Assembly: GCA_037976565.1 (NCBI GenBank)
Contig: CP137675.1
Span: 21,540,446-21,604,445 of the forward strand
Length of the DNA stretch: 64,000 nucleotides
Source: Mesocentrotus franciscanus
Taxonomy: Eukaryota; Echinodermata; Echinoidea; Camarodonta; Strongylocentrotidae
Direction of reading: 5' to 3'
In this document: positions 33,401 through 48,400 of the stretch, piece after piece
Layout: every line of letters starts with the position of its first letter
Position numbering within the stretch: position 1 is the first letter of the stretch
Made by a program: the position numbers and the translations under genes
Notes under the pieces: model-generated
Databases searched by the model: none
What the model saw: only the letters and a program-made list of their open reading frames with translations
What the model was told of the DNA's origin: nothing

Positions 33401-36400
33401 ACCAAATATCGCTCGGTAATAGTCGGCATGCACCGGGAATCAGTCAGCAATCAGTCTGAGAAATTACCTTTGAAGAAGTAGAAAAACCTTTGCACGATCA
33501 CTTTGGTCGGCAAAAGGTTTTCGATGCAGCCAGTGGCGTAGCGTGGGCTCATTCATTAGGGGGGGGGGGGCGGGCACCAGACTTAGGTCTACTATATCAG
33601 CGTTTTCTTAACCTTTCATTATTCACAGCACCCTTTACATTTCTCGCGTCACCCTTATCCGAAATATATCAACAAGGATTTGTATTCCATACCTCGTTAA
33701 TATAGACGTACGGGCACATTTCCGCTTGTGGGCCGAGAGGGTATACTATCCGGATCCCAAATAATGTCGTTGCCAGGAATCATCCTGATTTATAAGTTTT
33801 GCGAGAGGTAAAACAAACGAGGGGAAAAGGACACTTTGTTGTAATATATTTCAACTCGATTAAAAAAATACAATTCGGGCCCCATGCTGCCCGAATCATG
33901 ATGATATTTATGGACCTCGCTGCCTGGAACTAACCCGTTTCTAAATTCTGCGAGCGAGCGAAGCGATCGAGGAAAAAAAAAGACTCTTTAATTTCTCTGA
34001 ATTATTATTTCCTCATCAAAATACCCAAAATGATAAATATTTGGGTATCTTGCGATTTCTGATACTTTGTTTTGAAAGTTGACGATATTCCAAAATATAT
34101 AAATATACAATTAAAATTCTCTTGCGGCACCATCCCGGTTGGAAAATGTTGTACCAGATGGTCAAAATTTGCGGGGGCAGATTGACCAGGCCGGAAGGGG
34201 ATACAACCCTTGCCCCTTTAAAGTGGACAAATTTTGCATTTACAATTTAAAAACGGACACACATAAATATTCTCTCTGTCTTTTTTCCCTTACATCCTCT
34301 AATTTTTACTTCTATCTCCTTCTTTGCTGTAGGGCCTACACTACATCTTTCGTTAATCAACAAATTTCATTTAAGAGTTATCATAATGCCCACATCAAAT
34401 CTATCTCACGTTCCTTTTCCTTCTCCTCTCCCCTCGCCCTCACATCTTTTTTTTTTGCTATTCGATTTTTTTTTTTTGGGGGACACGTGCCCCCCCATAA
34501 ATACGCCTTTGGATGCAGCATCGGAAATGTCCAGCCGACCAAAATAATTAGGAGAGCTATCGCCGATCACTGAATAACGATTTCCAAAAATCTCGCTGCG
34601 ACCTGTGACAACTAACTCCTGACCAGTGCTTTTGGGGGCTAGGCGCCGATCTAATGTGACTTAGGCTTTGGGCTTTAATTGCCGTAAAATGATTTGTATG
34701 ATTTTCTCCGTGTTTGATTTTTTAACCAGGACCCATTTTCGTTTTCGTTTTCAGATATGGACATAGTGCGGTATTGGGCTAGACTGCGATGGAGCTTAAT
34801 GCCAGAGGACTATACTGGAGACGATTCGACTAATCCATCTTACGACGACAGCAGCCATGGGTGCCAAGCAACAAAATGCTCTGTGGAAGTCATAGGTAAT
34901 TTTTACGACCCCATAGGAAAAAAATGTCGTGCTGACCCTTTTTGCACGTACGACAAGGATTGTGTCTTTCAAGCCGAAGCTTGCTCCGGAAAACAGTGTT
35001 CATCGCTCATGTTTGGTTCACACTGTGTAGAATCGGTACGTATGTTCATATTTACAAGTTTCTATCAATCATTACAACATTTTATCAATCATTAGATTAC
35101 AGATGATAAGCAAAGCAAAACTATCACAAAATGTATTTACATTTATTATCATATGAAAATATGTGTACATGTGTCAACGAGCTTTTGTTATTTTTTTTTC
35201 TAAAAACGTAAGGAGACAAACATACTCATCGCTACAACTGACATTATATTGAAATCAAATGTTGCCAATTCTTTACCGTCAGGAGCGTTCGTCCCTCATT
35301 TACATATTTGAATCAATGTATCGTGGGTAAGTTACATCATAACTAACCTTCTGATTTTGTGTTTCATATTAAAAAAAATATTTTTTCAAATAAATTGATT
35401 AATTAAGCGATTGATTTATCAATCGAGGGATTCGTTTTTGTTTATACCTGCAGTCGTTAATTATTAGTTAAATGTAATATTCATGGGGCGGAGAAAACCT
35501 TTTCCTCCCTATTACTTACAGATAGTGGAATTCTGCAACAGTAACCCCTCTGATAAACATCGCTATCACAACTTTGAGGCCCCAAACCTTCAGAATCAAA
35601 AATGTGCTAAAAGTGCATGGGACGTCTTATACGGCAGTGTCGACTTTATAAACGAGAATAATCCATCTATGCCACCGAGTACCAATACTGCACCAGCCTT
35701 CAGGATTCTTCAGCCTCCTGATATTAGACGAGTTGTACTTGTTCTAGATATTAGCGGTAGTATGAACGTGAGTATACATTACAAACCTACTGGAGAACTA
35801 AATGAGATCATCAATAAAATAAGCAAAAATTGCCTTACAAGATTTGTCTTCAGTCCTGCGTTTTCTTTTTGCTTTCCATGTCTTTCCTTTTTTAATCTTT
35901 AATATTCTCTGGAGTTCTTGAAGCGACTAAGATGTCGAGTGTCATCAGCAAATCCAAAACGCGTAAGATATTCACCATGTAGGCCTAATACAGAACTCAT
36001 TTGTATGTCAGTCCAGTGGTACTTATCTCTCAATATTTCATTCTTTTTTTCTTCCTATCTTCAGATTGAAAACCGTCTCACCAAGTTAATACAAGCAGCA
36101 ACCATCTTTATCATGGACCTGGTACCAGCTGGAAGTGAAGTAGGCATTGTCACATTTCATTCTTACGCTACAACGAATGCACCTCTCCACGAGATACGAG
36201 ACGGTGATAGTTCGAGAGAAGACCTAGTAAACCTCTTGCCTTCTTCTACTTCCGGGTCTACATGTATTGGTTGTGGAATAGAGAAAGCTATCAATGTAAA
36301 TCATTCTCTTTTTATGTAATCTCTCTTTATCTATGTGCTCCATTCATTTAAGGTCCTGTATGTGTCACGTTGGACGTGGCTATATTTGGTAGCGATTAAA

Positions 36401-39400
36401 AATCATATTGTGCCCCATTTTAATTACTAAAACATGCTAGATAGATTAAATATCTAAACGTTTCTTTGTAACCAGGCTAGTCTTACATTCTTCATCGCAA
36501 TTCTAGAAAAAAAAATAGGGGGTAGGTGGCTCTGGGGCTTGGGGGCTTGGGGATCTTGAATTCCATTTGTTCACTTGCCTTGTTTGAGTTCATTTGGAAT
36601 TAAGAATACTTTGGGGATGCGTGAAGGAAATTTGTTTGGGGAGAGATTGAGCTCCCAAGGGTCCATCTATAACCGTTATTGCCGTCCTTCTAATTTCATT
36701 CATTAGTATGCCAAAGTATCATCACTTGATACATTATATAGTCTTTTCAATGATTCCATTCAACAAAAATATTTGTGGGAGTTAGATGTAGTTATGCGTG
36801 AATCTAATGCTATAATAAAATGCAATGTGGTCAAACATACATATGTTACGCAGTCGCGAATGAAGAATTGGATTGACAATCCAATCTTGCTAACTTTTGG
36901 TGTTGGCAATTAAATTGTATATCGAGCATGTAAAGCAAAAGTGACAGTGACGTTTCTCCATAATATTTAGGGCGCACTACATGAAATTTGACCTGCAAAT
37001 TTTAAACAAATTTCAAGGAAACATGCTGAAAATTACGACAAACATTTTTGGGGTATCAGAGATTGATCTATAGGTGATCAGGACTACTAATTTTATTTGC
37101 TCATTTCTCAAGTAGCCTGTTAATTTTTTTGCCAAAGTCATCTTGCAGAGGTATTTCATTTGTATGATTGAACTTTATTATGGGTGATATCATGAAAGTT
37201 CAAGAACTCAATTTCAATTTTTAAAATAGGAAGTTGCATCGGAAAGTACACAACGATCTAAAGTGCAAAACTAATCAGGATATTGGTCGATTACGAGGGG
37301 AAATCGTTCATTATCAATCTGTGTATACGTGCACTACCGGTTAGGATAAAATGAGATAATTTCCCCGTTTCTCGTCCCCTCCTATTTATCGGCCTGCTTC
37401 ACCTTTTCTCATTTGATATTTTGTTGTTTTGAAATGAAATAATTGAGGATATGACTGGACATCTAGACAACGGGTTTAAAAAAACAAATCAATAATGTGT
37501 TGATATATCATCCCTTTGTTTTGAGCATCTGCAGTACATATACAATGCAACTGAATTAACAAAATTTGTGTTAAAATTTACCCAAATGTCATTTGTATGT
37601 ACGGAAAAATATCAAACTTCAAATTAAATAGAACCCTCTCCTCCTCATTAAAACAATTCAAAAATCCTGATGGGAAACTAGCAATTAATTTTCCTTGGTC
37701 CTATAGATCCTGGGAGTAAAATCAAATGGCAGCTATATTTTCTTACTGAGTGACGGGGAAGAGAACCGTAGTCCATATATCCGCGATGTTTTACGAGATG
37801 TCAAGACGGCTGGTGTGGTGATCGATACTCTTGCCATCGCTCAAGACGCTGATGTGCAGATGGAGGATTTAGCTGATATGACTGGTGGCAGATCATTCTT
37901 CTGTCATGATCTCAAAAGCAGTGCATTTGTGACCGAGGCCCTACTCTGGACTATCGTTGAAAGACCACATCTAAACACGGCCCAAGCTCCAAATGTGGTA
38001 AGTAAAACATCAGTTCTTAAATCACATTTTATGGCAGATGGCATTAACTTCCTTTCTGGTGACATTATTGTAATAGGTTTTTATCTTTAATTCAAAATAT
38101 CAATTCGTTTATTGACAGCAAACGAGCGTATTTATAAGGAGGGGTACCTAATGAGCAACGTAAATCATATAGAATAAATACCTGGAAAATAGTACTGTGT
38201 TGTTTTAGTTATAATCTTGAAAACAATAACTGTTCTTAGGTGAAGATTACAGACGTCAAAGTACCACCCAGACCAGGTGCTAATATTACGACAGTGTTTA
38301 TCAGTGAAGAGGAAGGCAATGACACTATGATAGCTGTTACATGGCTTGATTTCTATGATATGGATGTCATAGTTGAAGGACCAGATGGTGAATTCATCGA
38401 TGAGTTACATCCTAGCTACACCTTTGACAGAGCGACAAGAATTATCACTATCCGAATACCTGTAGCATCGGTAAGATCAAAATATGCAGATTAATTCGTA
38501 CTAAATGTATTTATCCAGAGGTTTCTTGTACAAAGAGTGGTTAAAACTCAGCTTAAGAACAAAAAAAAAATAAACAGAGTTTGACTTTATAACAATTAAA
38601 ATTTACGTATTTACGATTTGCGTTTATCTTTGGAAGTACGAACTCTTACCAAGGTGAGCAGACCATTGCGTAAAGTTGAAAACATGATCGCAAATCAGTC
38701 TTTAGGCAATTTCAAGACCCTTTTCCATCACCTTATGAAATGTGCGAACTTTACCATGGAGTTACTTATCTGAGCATCGTTTGTTAAGCTGCTAAAGTAA
38801 AAACTCCGCTAAAGTGTAACTTGAAGCCTAAGTTTCTGAAAATTAAGTTCACTTCAGCGAACGGGCATCGCGACCGTATTGCGCGCGCGAGGTACTGACC
38901 AGTGTCCAGCAATCTATGCCTCACAGATACTCATCACAGTGATAGTCTGAGTACATTTCATGGAAAGGGGATTAATACTGCTTTCAATATGAAATCTAAT
39001 ATCAACATTTTGCTATTTTGGTGCCTGCTCCTTATCTTTGTTACTAAGGGTCATCAGGTTTCAGTGGGAGATGACTGTATAATAATAACATAAGGCATAT
39101 ACTAGTCCAAATGAACGCCGTACGTGATACCAAACTCAATCCCGTCGACAAAATCGATGAAGAATGTGATGATGATGGTAGGTACATCGAGTGCAGCTAA
39201 CATACAAGGAAATTGTCAAGCACAGATCTGTATTATATTCTGTTAAAGTGCCATGTAGGCCTACATGGAATGTCATACACTTGAGTAGCACCCCAAAACT
39301 TTAACAGCAGGGCCGGTATTCAATTCAATACTTAGCATAAGTAAGAAATTTACTAAGTAAATGGCTAAGTTAAGTAATTTACTTATCTCGTATTCAAATC

Positions 39401-42400
39401 GCATTTCAGGCTTATACTTACGTAAGACAAAATCTAAGTAAAATACTTACTGATAAGCATTGTGACGTCACACGGTCAATCAAAAGTAATGCGCAATTGA
39501 TGCATTGCAATAAATGCGCGCTGATATAATTGTGCGCAGGTTATAATACCGCGTAAGAAAACCATATGCCTGCCAATCAAGGCCTCCACATAATTGGCTT
39601 AAGTCTGGTAGGGAGCTGACTTAAATTAAGGGTAAAATACTTAGCCAAAAGTTTGAATTGAATACCAAAATTGGCTAAGTATTTTATCTAAGCCAAATAC
39701 TAAGTAAAAAGCTTAAATTTTGTACTTAAGTATTGAATTGAATACGGGCCCTGGTTACAGTTTAGCAGCAGGCTACGCTTTAACAGCAGGTTACACTTTA
39801 GCAGCAGGTTACACTTTAGCCACAGGTTACTCTATAGCTGCAACAGGTTACACTTTAGCCGCATGTTACTCTATAGCAGCAGGTTACACTTTAGCAGCAG
39901 GTTACACTTTAGCAGCAGGTTACTCTATAGCCTCTATAGCAGCAGGCTACTCTATAGCAGCAGGTTACACTGTAGCAGCAGGCTACACTTTAACATCAGG
40001 TTACACCTTAGCAGCAGAGTACGCTTTAGCAGCAGGTTACACTTTAGCAGCAGTCTACACTTTAACATCGGGTTACACTTTAGGAGCAGGTTACGCTTTA
40101 GCAGCAGTTTACTTTAGCAAGTGACTGTTCCAGCCGTTCGCGAGGGGGAGCCTCTTTCATGACCTTTTTAGCGGCAGGGGGTATGTGCCCCTAAGAAGCT
40201 GAAGAATAAAGCAATTTTCAAACTCAAATCGTGTGATTTGGTGCATACTTTTTGGGCAGACAGGGGGATGATTGAGGGGGGATGTGCCCCCCTTAGAAGC
40301 TGAAGAAAAAAAAACAAATTTTCAACCTCAATTCTTGCGATTCGGGTGAATACTTTTTGCCAGGATATCGCTTAAAATCTGTGACTTTTTTCTGCCAGTA
40401 TATAATCATGATAAACCTTGGATTTCTTGGAGGTTTGCTTGTCCGAAGCTAAGGAAATTTTTGCCATGAAATTTGTGGGGCTCCCAAAACTTTAGAGGGG
40501 CTTTAAACACCTGGCATTTTCTCAGATTCTTCTTTCACCATAAAAAAATCATGTGGTTCTTTAGAACCAAAGAGGTTTGAACGAATACTACGTTTAGAAT
40601 TGTCCGCGTATCTGGTATTGAGATTTCCCTTATGTTTCTGAATGTATGTACTGAACAGACTATAGACACAGCCCTCTCAAAGCCCCTCTAAAGTGTTGGG
40701 AGCCCAAAATTTGCTAAATATCTTATGGCAAAATTCCACTTGAATTTTATAATGATGTGAAAGAGGATGTCATTTAACACACACTTCTGCAATGATTTAT
40801 AAAACAAATATGTTTGAAGACGAATATTGATGAAGGAGTGTCCAATTGGGGTTTTGTGTTGTACGCAGAAAACCCTAATTTTGTATTCTTTCATCACTAC
40901 GTAAATTCGTCTTCAAACACATTTGTTTTGAAAATCCTTGCAGAAGTGTGTCTTAAATGATTACATTATTACACAATTTAAGTGGAATTAAGCCCTTAAA
41001 ATTGTTGGGCCTCCCTACAATTTAGAAAGGCTTTAAAGCTTGGCTATAGCAAAACAGCAGTTAGTAGATAGAAAGAGAAGAAAGAAGGAGATGAGAGAGA
41101 AAGAGAGGAGAGAGAGACTCACACACAAAGGTTATAGAAGTGAGAGATATTAAGAAAGAGAGGGAGAGAGAGAAAGAAAGCAGAGATAAAGGAGAAAGAA
41201 GATAACTAAAGCAATACAAAAATTCGTTACAAAATATGCGACAAGGTGCATATTCTTTCGCGAATAATTCCCGACGAAATTCGCGACAAATCACGAATTT
41301 CGCAACAAAGTTTGTGATTCGCGATGTCCCTTCAGGGCCACAATATGGTTCGCGTGTGTTGCGCTACAAATCACGGTTAGCGTGTACTCCTCAACGGTTA
41401 CAGTGTGTATCAGTGGGTATATAACGTATCCGCTGAAGTGGACCTTTTTTTTTAGTTACTTAGGCGTTAGGTTACGCTATAGCGAAAGGTTGCACTTTAA
41501 CAGCTTCACAATCGTTTCTCTAGTCAAAACAACAGGTATTGAAAATTCCATTGGGTTGATTTCATGAAAGTCTTGCAATAATTGTGTTAGAAGAGCCGTA
41601 AAGCTTGTCACTTCTTAGATATTAGATTTCCTTTACAGCCTTCAGCATGTCACCATCTTCATGAAACTTAGCAGTGATTCTGGATACTGATATGTGATTT
41701 CTTGAATTCTTCTTTGCTTTCTATATAGGCTGGTAATTGGGATATAACAATGCTTCATAATGAGGTTTCCGATGAGACTGTAGGATTGACAGTAACGACA
41801 AAACCAAGGCAGACTGGTGATGAGACTGCGGACGTTCACGTCGTCTTAAGCGCAAGGGTTAGTAAGCATTAATATGATTAGAAATAGTTTCTTGAATGAA
41901 ACTCCAACGTTCGCTGGGGGCATTGGCCTATGTATTACAAAAAGTATTGAAACCACAAGCGATTAAGGAAAGTCCAATGTGAATTGTTATTGATATGAAC
42001 CGATTCTCTTGTGAGAGGTAAGTACCGGATGAATGGTATAAAGTTGAAAAGTGAACTCAAGGGTAGATAATTTTTATTCACTTTTTTGTTATGTCATCAT
42101 CTCTTTAGCTGTACACTTCCTTTTGCCATACAACTTGATGTTTGTTGAAAGGACATGGGTCGGAGTTTCAGTACTCAACATGGTAGGAGGAATAAATGAT
42201 ATATTTTTGTATAACGATTGGGATCTTCCATTATAGAACTTGTAAAAAAGGGGAAAAAAGAAAGAAGTAAAAGCTTAAAGTGAAATCCAACCTTAATAGC
42301 AAACAACTCTGAAAGAATGCAGGAAAATCAGAGAAACACACTGGTGGAAGTTTGAACGCAATCGGACAGTACATAAGAAAGTTATTTATTTTTGAAAAAT

Positions 42401-45400
42401 ATACGTATGGGAACTTAAATTTGGCTGAATCGGTCATGTCAATATGATGTACTGCCGGACAACTCTCCCGTTTGTCCCAACACATAAACTTACTTTAAAA
42501 GAGGAGAGTCTTCTCTCTTTAATGGACTCACAATAATATACTATCCATGATACAGTTTGAAAGGTGCCCAAAGGGAGAAGACACTTGGGAAAAAACAGAA
42601 AATAATTATATTTGTGTACACGATAAATGGGAGAGTTGTCCTTGACTAGCTCCAGGGATGTCATAATTCAAACATTCATAATTCTCTTATTATTGGTACG
42701 ATTTTATATTTAAAACTTTCGCCATTCTGTTTCTCTTATTTTTTTAGCTTTCCTACAAATGAACTTATTAAAAGGGTTGGATTGCCCTTTAAAACTTAAG
42801 ATCTGACCAGTATGTATTATTACCTATAACATATTACACCTTTTTCTTCGATCCAATTGTATTTTTTGGGTTATAGAACGTCGACTTCACAGCAGACCCT
42901 AAGCTAGGAATATTTGCACTGGTTCAAAGAGGTCACAATGTCGTCAAGAATGCAGACGTTCAAGCTGTCGTTGAAAATTCGATAGGTTCTATCACAACAC
43001 AAATTCCTCTCTATGATAAAGGAACAGGTAGATATTAGTTTGGATATCCCACAAGACTGAGAGCCTATGAGACCGACAGCCCACAATACAGACAGCCACC
43101 CAGACAGACAACCAAAAAGACAGCCAGCCCAAAATGCAGCCAGACTACGAGACATGCAGTTCACAAGAAAGACAACCCACAATACAGACAGCCCACAAGA
43201 CAGACAACCCAAACGACAGACAACCCGCACGACAGACAGCCTACAAGACAGACAGCCCAAAAGACAGAAAACTCACAAGACCGACAGCCCACAAGACAGA
43301 CAGCCCAAAAGACACACGACCAACAAGACAGACAACACACAAGACAGGCAACCCACAAGACAGTCAACCCACAAGACCGACAGCCCACAAGACAGACGGA
43401 ACGCTACAAGACTCACAGTCCACGAGACTGACAGACTACACTTCAGGCAACCCAGAAGACTCAAAGTCCACGAGACCGACAGAGTACAAGACAGGCAACC
43501 CACAAGAAAGACAGACCACGAGACCGACAGTCACCAATACAGACAGCCAACCAGACAGACAACCAAAAAGACAGCCAGCCCAAATGCAGACAGACTACGA
43601 GACCGACAGCCCACAATACAGACACCCCACGAGACAGACAACTCACAAGACAGACAGCACACAAGACACACAGCCAAAAGACAGACACCCCACAAGACAG
43701 ACAACCACAAGTCAGACATCCCACAATACAGACATCCTACACTTCAGACAGCCCAAAAGACAGACAACCCACAAGACAGACAACACACAAGACAGGCAAC
43801 CCACAAGACAGACAGTCAAAAGACAGACACCCCACGAGACAGACAACTCACAAGACCGACAGCCCACAAGACATACAGCCCACGAGACCAACAGGTCACA
43901 AGACATATAGCCCACAAGATATACAGCAAGACAGACAACCCACAAGACTTACAGGCCACAAGAAAGACAACCCACAATACAGACAGCCCACAAGACACAC
44001 AGCCAACAAGACATACAGCCCACTAGACAGACAGGCCACAAGACATACAGTCCACAAAACATATAGCCCACAAGATATACAGCAAGACAGACAACCCACA
44101 AGACATGCAGTTCACAAGAAAGACAACCCACAATACAGACAGCCCACAAGAAAGACAGCCCAAAAGACAGACAACTCACAAGACCGACAGCCCACAAGAC
44201 ACAAGGCCAAAAGACAGATACCCCACAAGACAGACAACCACAAGACAGACATCTCACAAAACAGACAGCCCACAAGACAGACAGCCCACAAGACAGACAA
44301 CCCAAAAGACAGTCAACCCACAAGACCGACAGCCCACAAGACAGACGGAACGCTACAAGACTCACAGTCCACGAGACTGACAGACTACACTTCAGGCAAC
44401 CCAGAAGACTCAAAGTCCACGAGACCGACAGAGTACAAGACAGGCAACCCACAAGAAAGACAGACCACGAGACCGACAGTCACCAATACAGACAGCCAAC
44501 CAGACAGACAACCAAAAAGACAGCCAGCCCAAATGCAGACAGACTACGAGACCGACAGCCCACAATACAGACACCCCACGAGACAGACAACTCACAAGAC
44601 AGACAGCACACAAGACACACAGCCAAAAGACAGACACCCCACAAGACAGACAACCACAAGTCAGACATCCCACAATACAGACATCCTACACTTCAGACAG
44701 CCCAAAAGACAGACAACCCACAAGACAGACAACACACAAGACAGGCAACCCACAAGACAGACAGTCAAAAGACAGACACCCCACGAGACAGACAACTCAC
44801 AAGACCGACAGCCCACAAGACATACAGCCCACGAGACCAACAGGTCACAAGACATATAGCCCACAAGATATACAGCAAGACAGACAACCCACAAGACTTA
44901 CAGGCCACAAGAAAGACAACCCACAATACAGACAGCCCACAAGACAGACTGCCCAAAAGACAGACAGCCCCAAAACAGACAGGCCACAAGACAGACAACC
45001 CACAAGACAGACAACCCAAAAGACAGACAACCCACACGACAGACAATCCACAAGACAGACATCCCACAAGACGGACAGCCCCAAAGACAGACAACCCACA
45101 AGACCGACAGCCCACAAGACACACAGCCAACAAGACATACAGCCCACACGACCAAAAGACAGACAGCCCACAAGACTTACAGAACACTACAAGATTATCA
45201 TCATCATCATTATTAGTAGTATCATCATCATCATCATCATCATCATCGTCATCATTAGTATTATTATCCCCTCGCCGACGAAGTCGGAGGGGATATAGAA
45301 ACGCTGCTGTCCGTCCTTCCTTCCGTGCTTCCGTTCTTCCTTCCGTTCGTAACAAAGTTGGTTTCCGATCGATAACTTCAGTAATGTTGACGGATTTTAA

Positions 45401-48400
45401 TGAAGTTTGATATGAAGGTACCTTCATATCAAACTTCATTAAAATCCGTTATCGATTGGAAACCAAATTTGTTACGAACGGAAGTTAGTATATAGCGGTG
45501 GTGCATGCAAGACGTGTCTCTGTGGAGCTCCGTTTTTAGACACTTTTTACATAGCTTTTAACCTAATGATTTTGTTATTATTAAGTATTCCCCGTTTTAT
45601 TGGACCTTACAGTCGTCGGAGTGATATTGGAATAGATTTTCATGATTTTTTTCATGAGGAATAAAGCTTTTACAGCGTTGTATTTTTAAGTCGTCGCGGT
45701 CGGGATTAGTGAGCGGTCGCCTAGTGAGCAAGTAGCGGGTACGGCGTTAATTCATCGGCAGACTACAGCGAGACTGGGCGACGGGGTTCCGCCCATACCA
45801 TAGTCATACCGCACGGCAACTTTTTAGCCATCCGCCTTAAATCGTGGATGGATTAGGGTAGTGAAGTGGTCTTTAGACTTTTTGTGTATTTTTAACTTGT
45901 GATTGGAGGCATTTTGGCGTGATTTTATCAACTTTGGATTTGGCGGGAAAACGGCGGCCATCTTGGATTTTCAGCCTGAGGTTACCGGAACGAGATAGCC
46001 TACTAGAAACGGGATCAAGACCAAGAGCCTATTTCTGAGGATTTCAACTGGAGTTTAGAACTGGAGACAAGTCATCTTAAAGGGAAGTAGACTCTAGACT
46101 TTTTATATTACATACCTGAAGTAGACTCTAGACTTTTTATATTACATACCTGTTTACTGGGGAACCATCAACATGATGAACAATATTTTGATAAGAAGTG
46201 TAAACATCTTGTTTTATTGTCTTGTCCTGAAACAGACAATTGCTACCGCAAAGAAGATTGAACTCTCTTCTCCGTATGGAAACCAATTTGGCGATGGGTT
46301 TTCATACACGACTCAGAGAGAAGACTGCACGACAAATTCTACAATTTATTTCAAGGTCTCGAGGATCTTGTCTCGTCCAACCTTCCTTAATATAGAATTA
46401 AGACCAAACAAATACATTGGATTTTGTCTTATCCTAATACTGTCTGGGGACGTGAGCCTGAACCCAGGCCCTCGTAGAGTGGATTTAAGCCTGTCTAAGT
46501 GTGAAGCTTGTAAGACCCTTGTGAGGAAAAATCGTAGACAAGTACAGTGTACAGATTGTGAGGATACTTATCATGCAACATGTGCAAACATTACTTCCAA
46601 AGAGTATAATAATGTTGTGAAACATAACTTGAAATGGTACTGCCCCGTATGTAAGCCAGAACATTGCGGCATGTGTGAGGAGCTAGTTACAAGACACCAG
46701 AAAGGAGTTGAATGTGACAGATGTCTAAAGTGGGTCCATGCTTCGTGTGGAGGGGTGAATGATGCAGAGTACTCCAATTTAGAAGGAAAAAATTGTACCT
46801 GGGTGTGCCCTATGTGTGACTTTATGAACTTTTCAGATACTCTGTTTAATATTTCCATGGATAGTACTACTGGTAATCAATTTTCAGCTCTGAATGACAA
46901 CCATGATGGAAATGCTAGTTGCACTTCTGATTCCAACGTTCCTTTTCAAAATCAGAACCATAAAAGGACATCAAATAAAAATACAAAGAAAAGAAAGAAC
47001 AGTAGAGATTCATTGCGAATTATGATGGTCAACTTTCAAAGCATCAGAAACAAGACGGCTGACACAAAAGTGCTGATAGATGAATACGATCCAGATATAG
47101 TGCAAGGTGTAGAGACGTGGCTCTCAGAAGATAATAAGCAGTGCCGAGGTTTTTTCGGACTCTTATGATGTTTTCAGGAAGGATCGGCAAGTAGGAATAC
47201 ATGGCGGAATATTAGTGGCATGCAAGAAAGATCTTATTTTGACAAGAAAGGAGGAGTTTGAGGTGGAATCGGAACTTTTGTGGACACAGCTTGAATTAAA
47301 GGGGCGTCACTCACTCTTGATTGGTACCGCCTACAAACCCAGGCATGATGACAAAAACTTTGTTACTGAGCTTGAAAATTCCCTCGGAAAAATTAGTAGA
47401 AAGGGGAGGGGTTACAACATTCTACTTGCAGGGGACTTCAATCACCCCAATATTGATTGGATAATCTAACCAAAGCAATGAAAGAAAACAAAAAGCAGTT
47501 TTGGTCATATGTGAAAAGAATGGGTAAAAGTGAAGGAGGTGTTGCGGACCTCAAGGTGGGAAACACAATCGTCAGTGATGGGCAAGGAAAAGCTGAAGCT
47601 CTAAACACACAGTTTGCCAGTGTCTTCACGATAGAGGATCAAACTGGCATTCCGTCGTTGGGAACTAGCAACATCCAGAGTATTCCAGATTTAGTGATCC
47701 ATGAAGGTGGAGTTCTCAAGCAGTTGCAGGGCCTATCTCCAAACAAAGCACCAGGACCTGATCAAATACCTCCCTGGTTCCTGAAGATGTTTGCATCAAA
47801 ACTGGCACCATTGTTAACTGATTTGTTCCAGGACTCTATGGACAATGGAATCTTGCCACATCAATGGAAGATGGCTAATATCTGTGCAATCTTCAAGAAA
47901 GGAGATAAAGCCGCTCCAGAAAATTATAGACCTGTCTCGTTGACCTGTGTCATCTGTAAAATTCTGGAACACATATCATGGACCATCTAGAAGAAAATGA
48001 TGTGCCAGTGGATACACAACATGGATTTAGAGCAAAGCGATCCACCGAAACTCAACTTATCTCAACGGTTGATGATGTTGCTAGAATACTTGACCGGGGT
48101 AACTCAGTACACATGGCCATCTTGGACTTTGCTAAAGCATTCGACAAGGTTCCACATGAACGACTACTGGAAAAGCTTCACTACTACGGGATTAGACACC
48201 ATATACGGGGTTTGGGCTCGGACCGGGGTTTGACCTCGGACCTCCTTTTGTTTCGCCGGGCCTCCCTTTGTTGTTTACAAACCTGGTTTGTGAATAGCGG
48301 GGAGGTTTGGCGGGGCAGAGGGGGTTTGGGCTCGGACCTTGGTCTGAGCTCGGGCCTGCTTTGTGAATTCGGGCCCGAGATGCTCATTGACATTCATTTA

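Noticed and set aside
43067..44026. 319-codon open frame rich in Gln, Thr, Arg and Asp
   Set aside because: It lies wholly within a 16-bp minisatellite that opens many frames on both strands. No domain or splice context.
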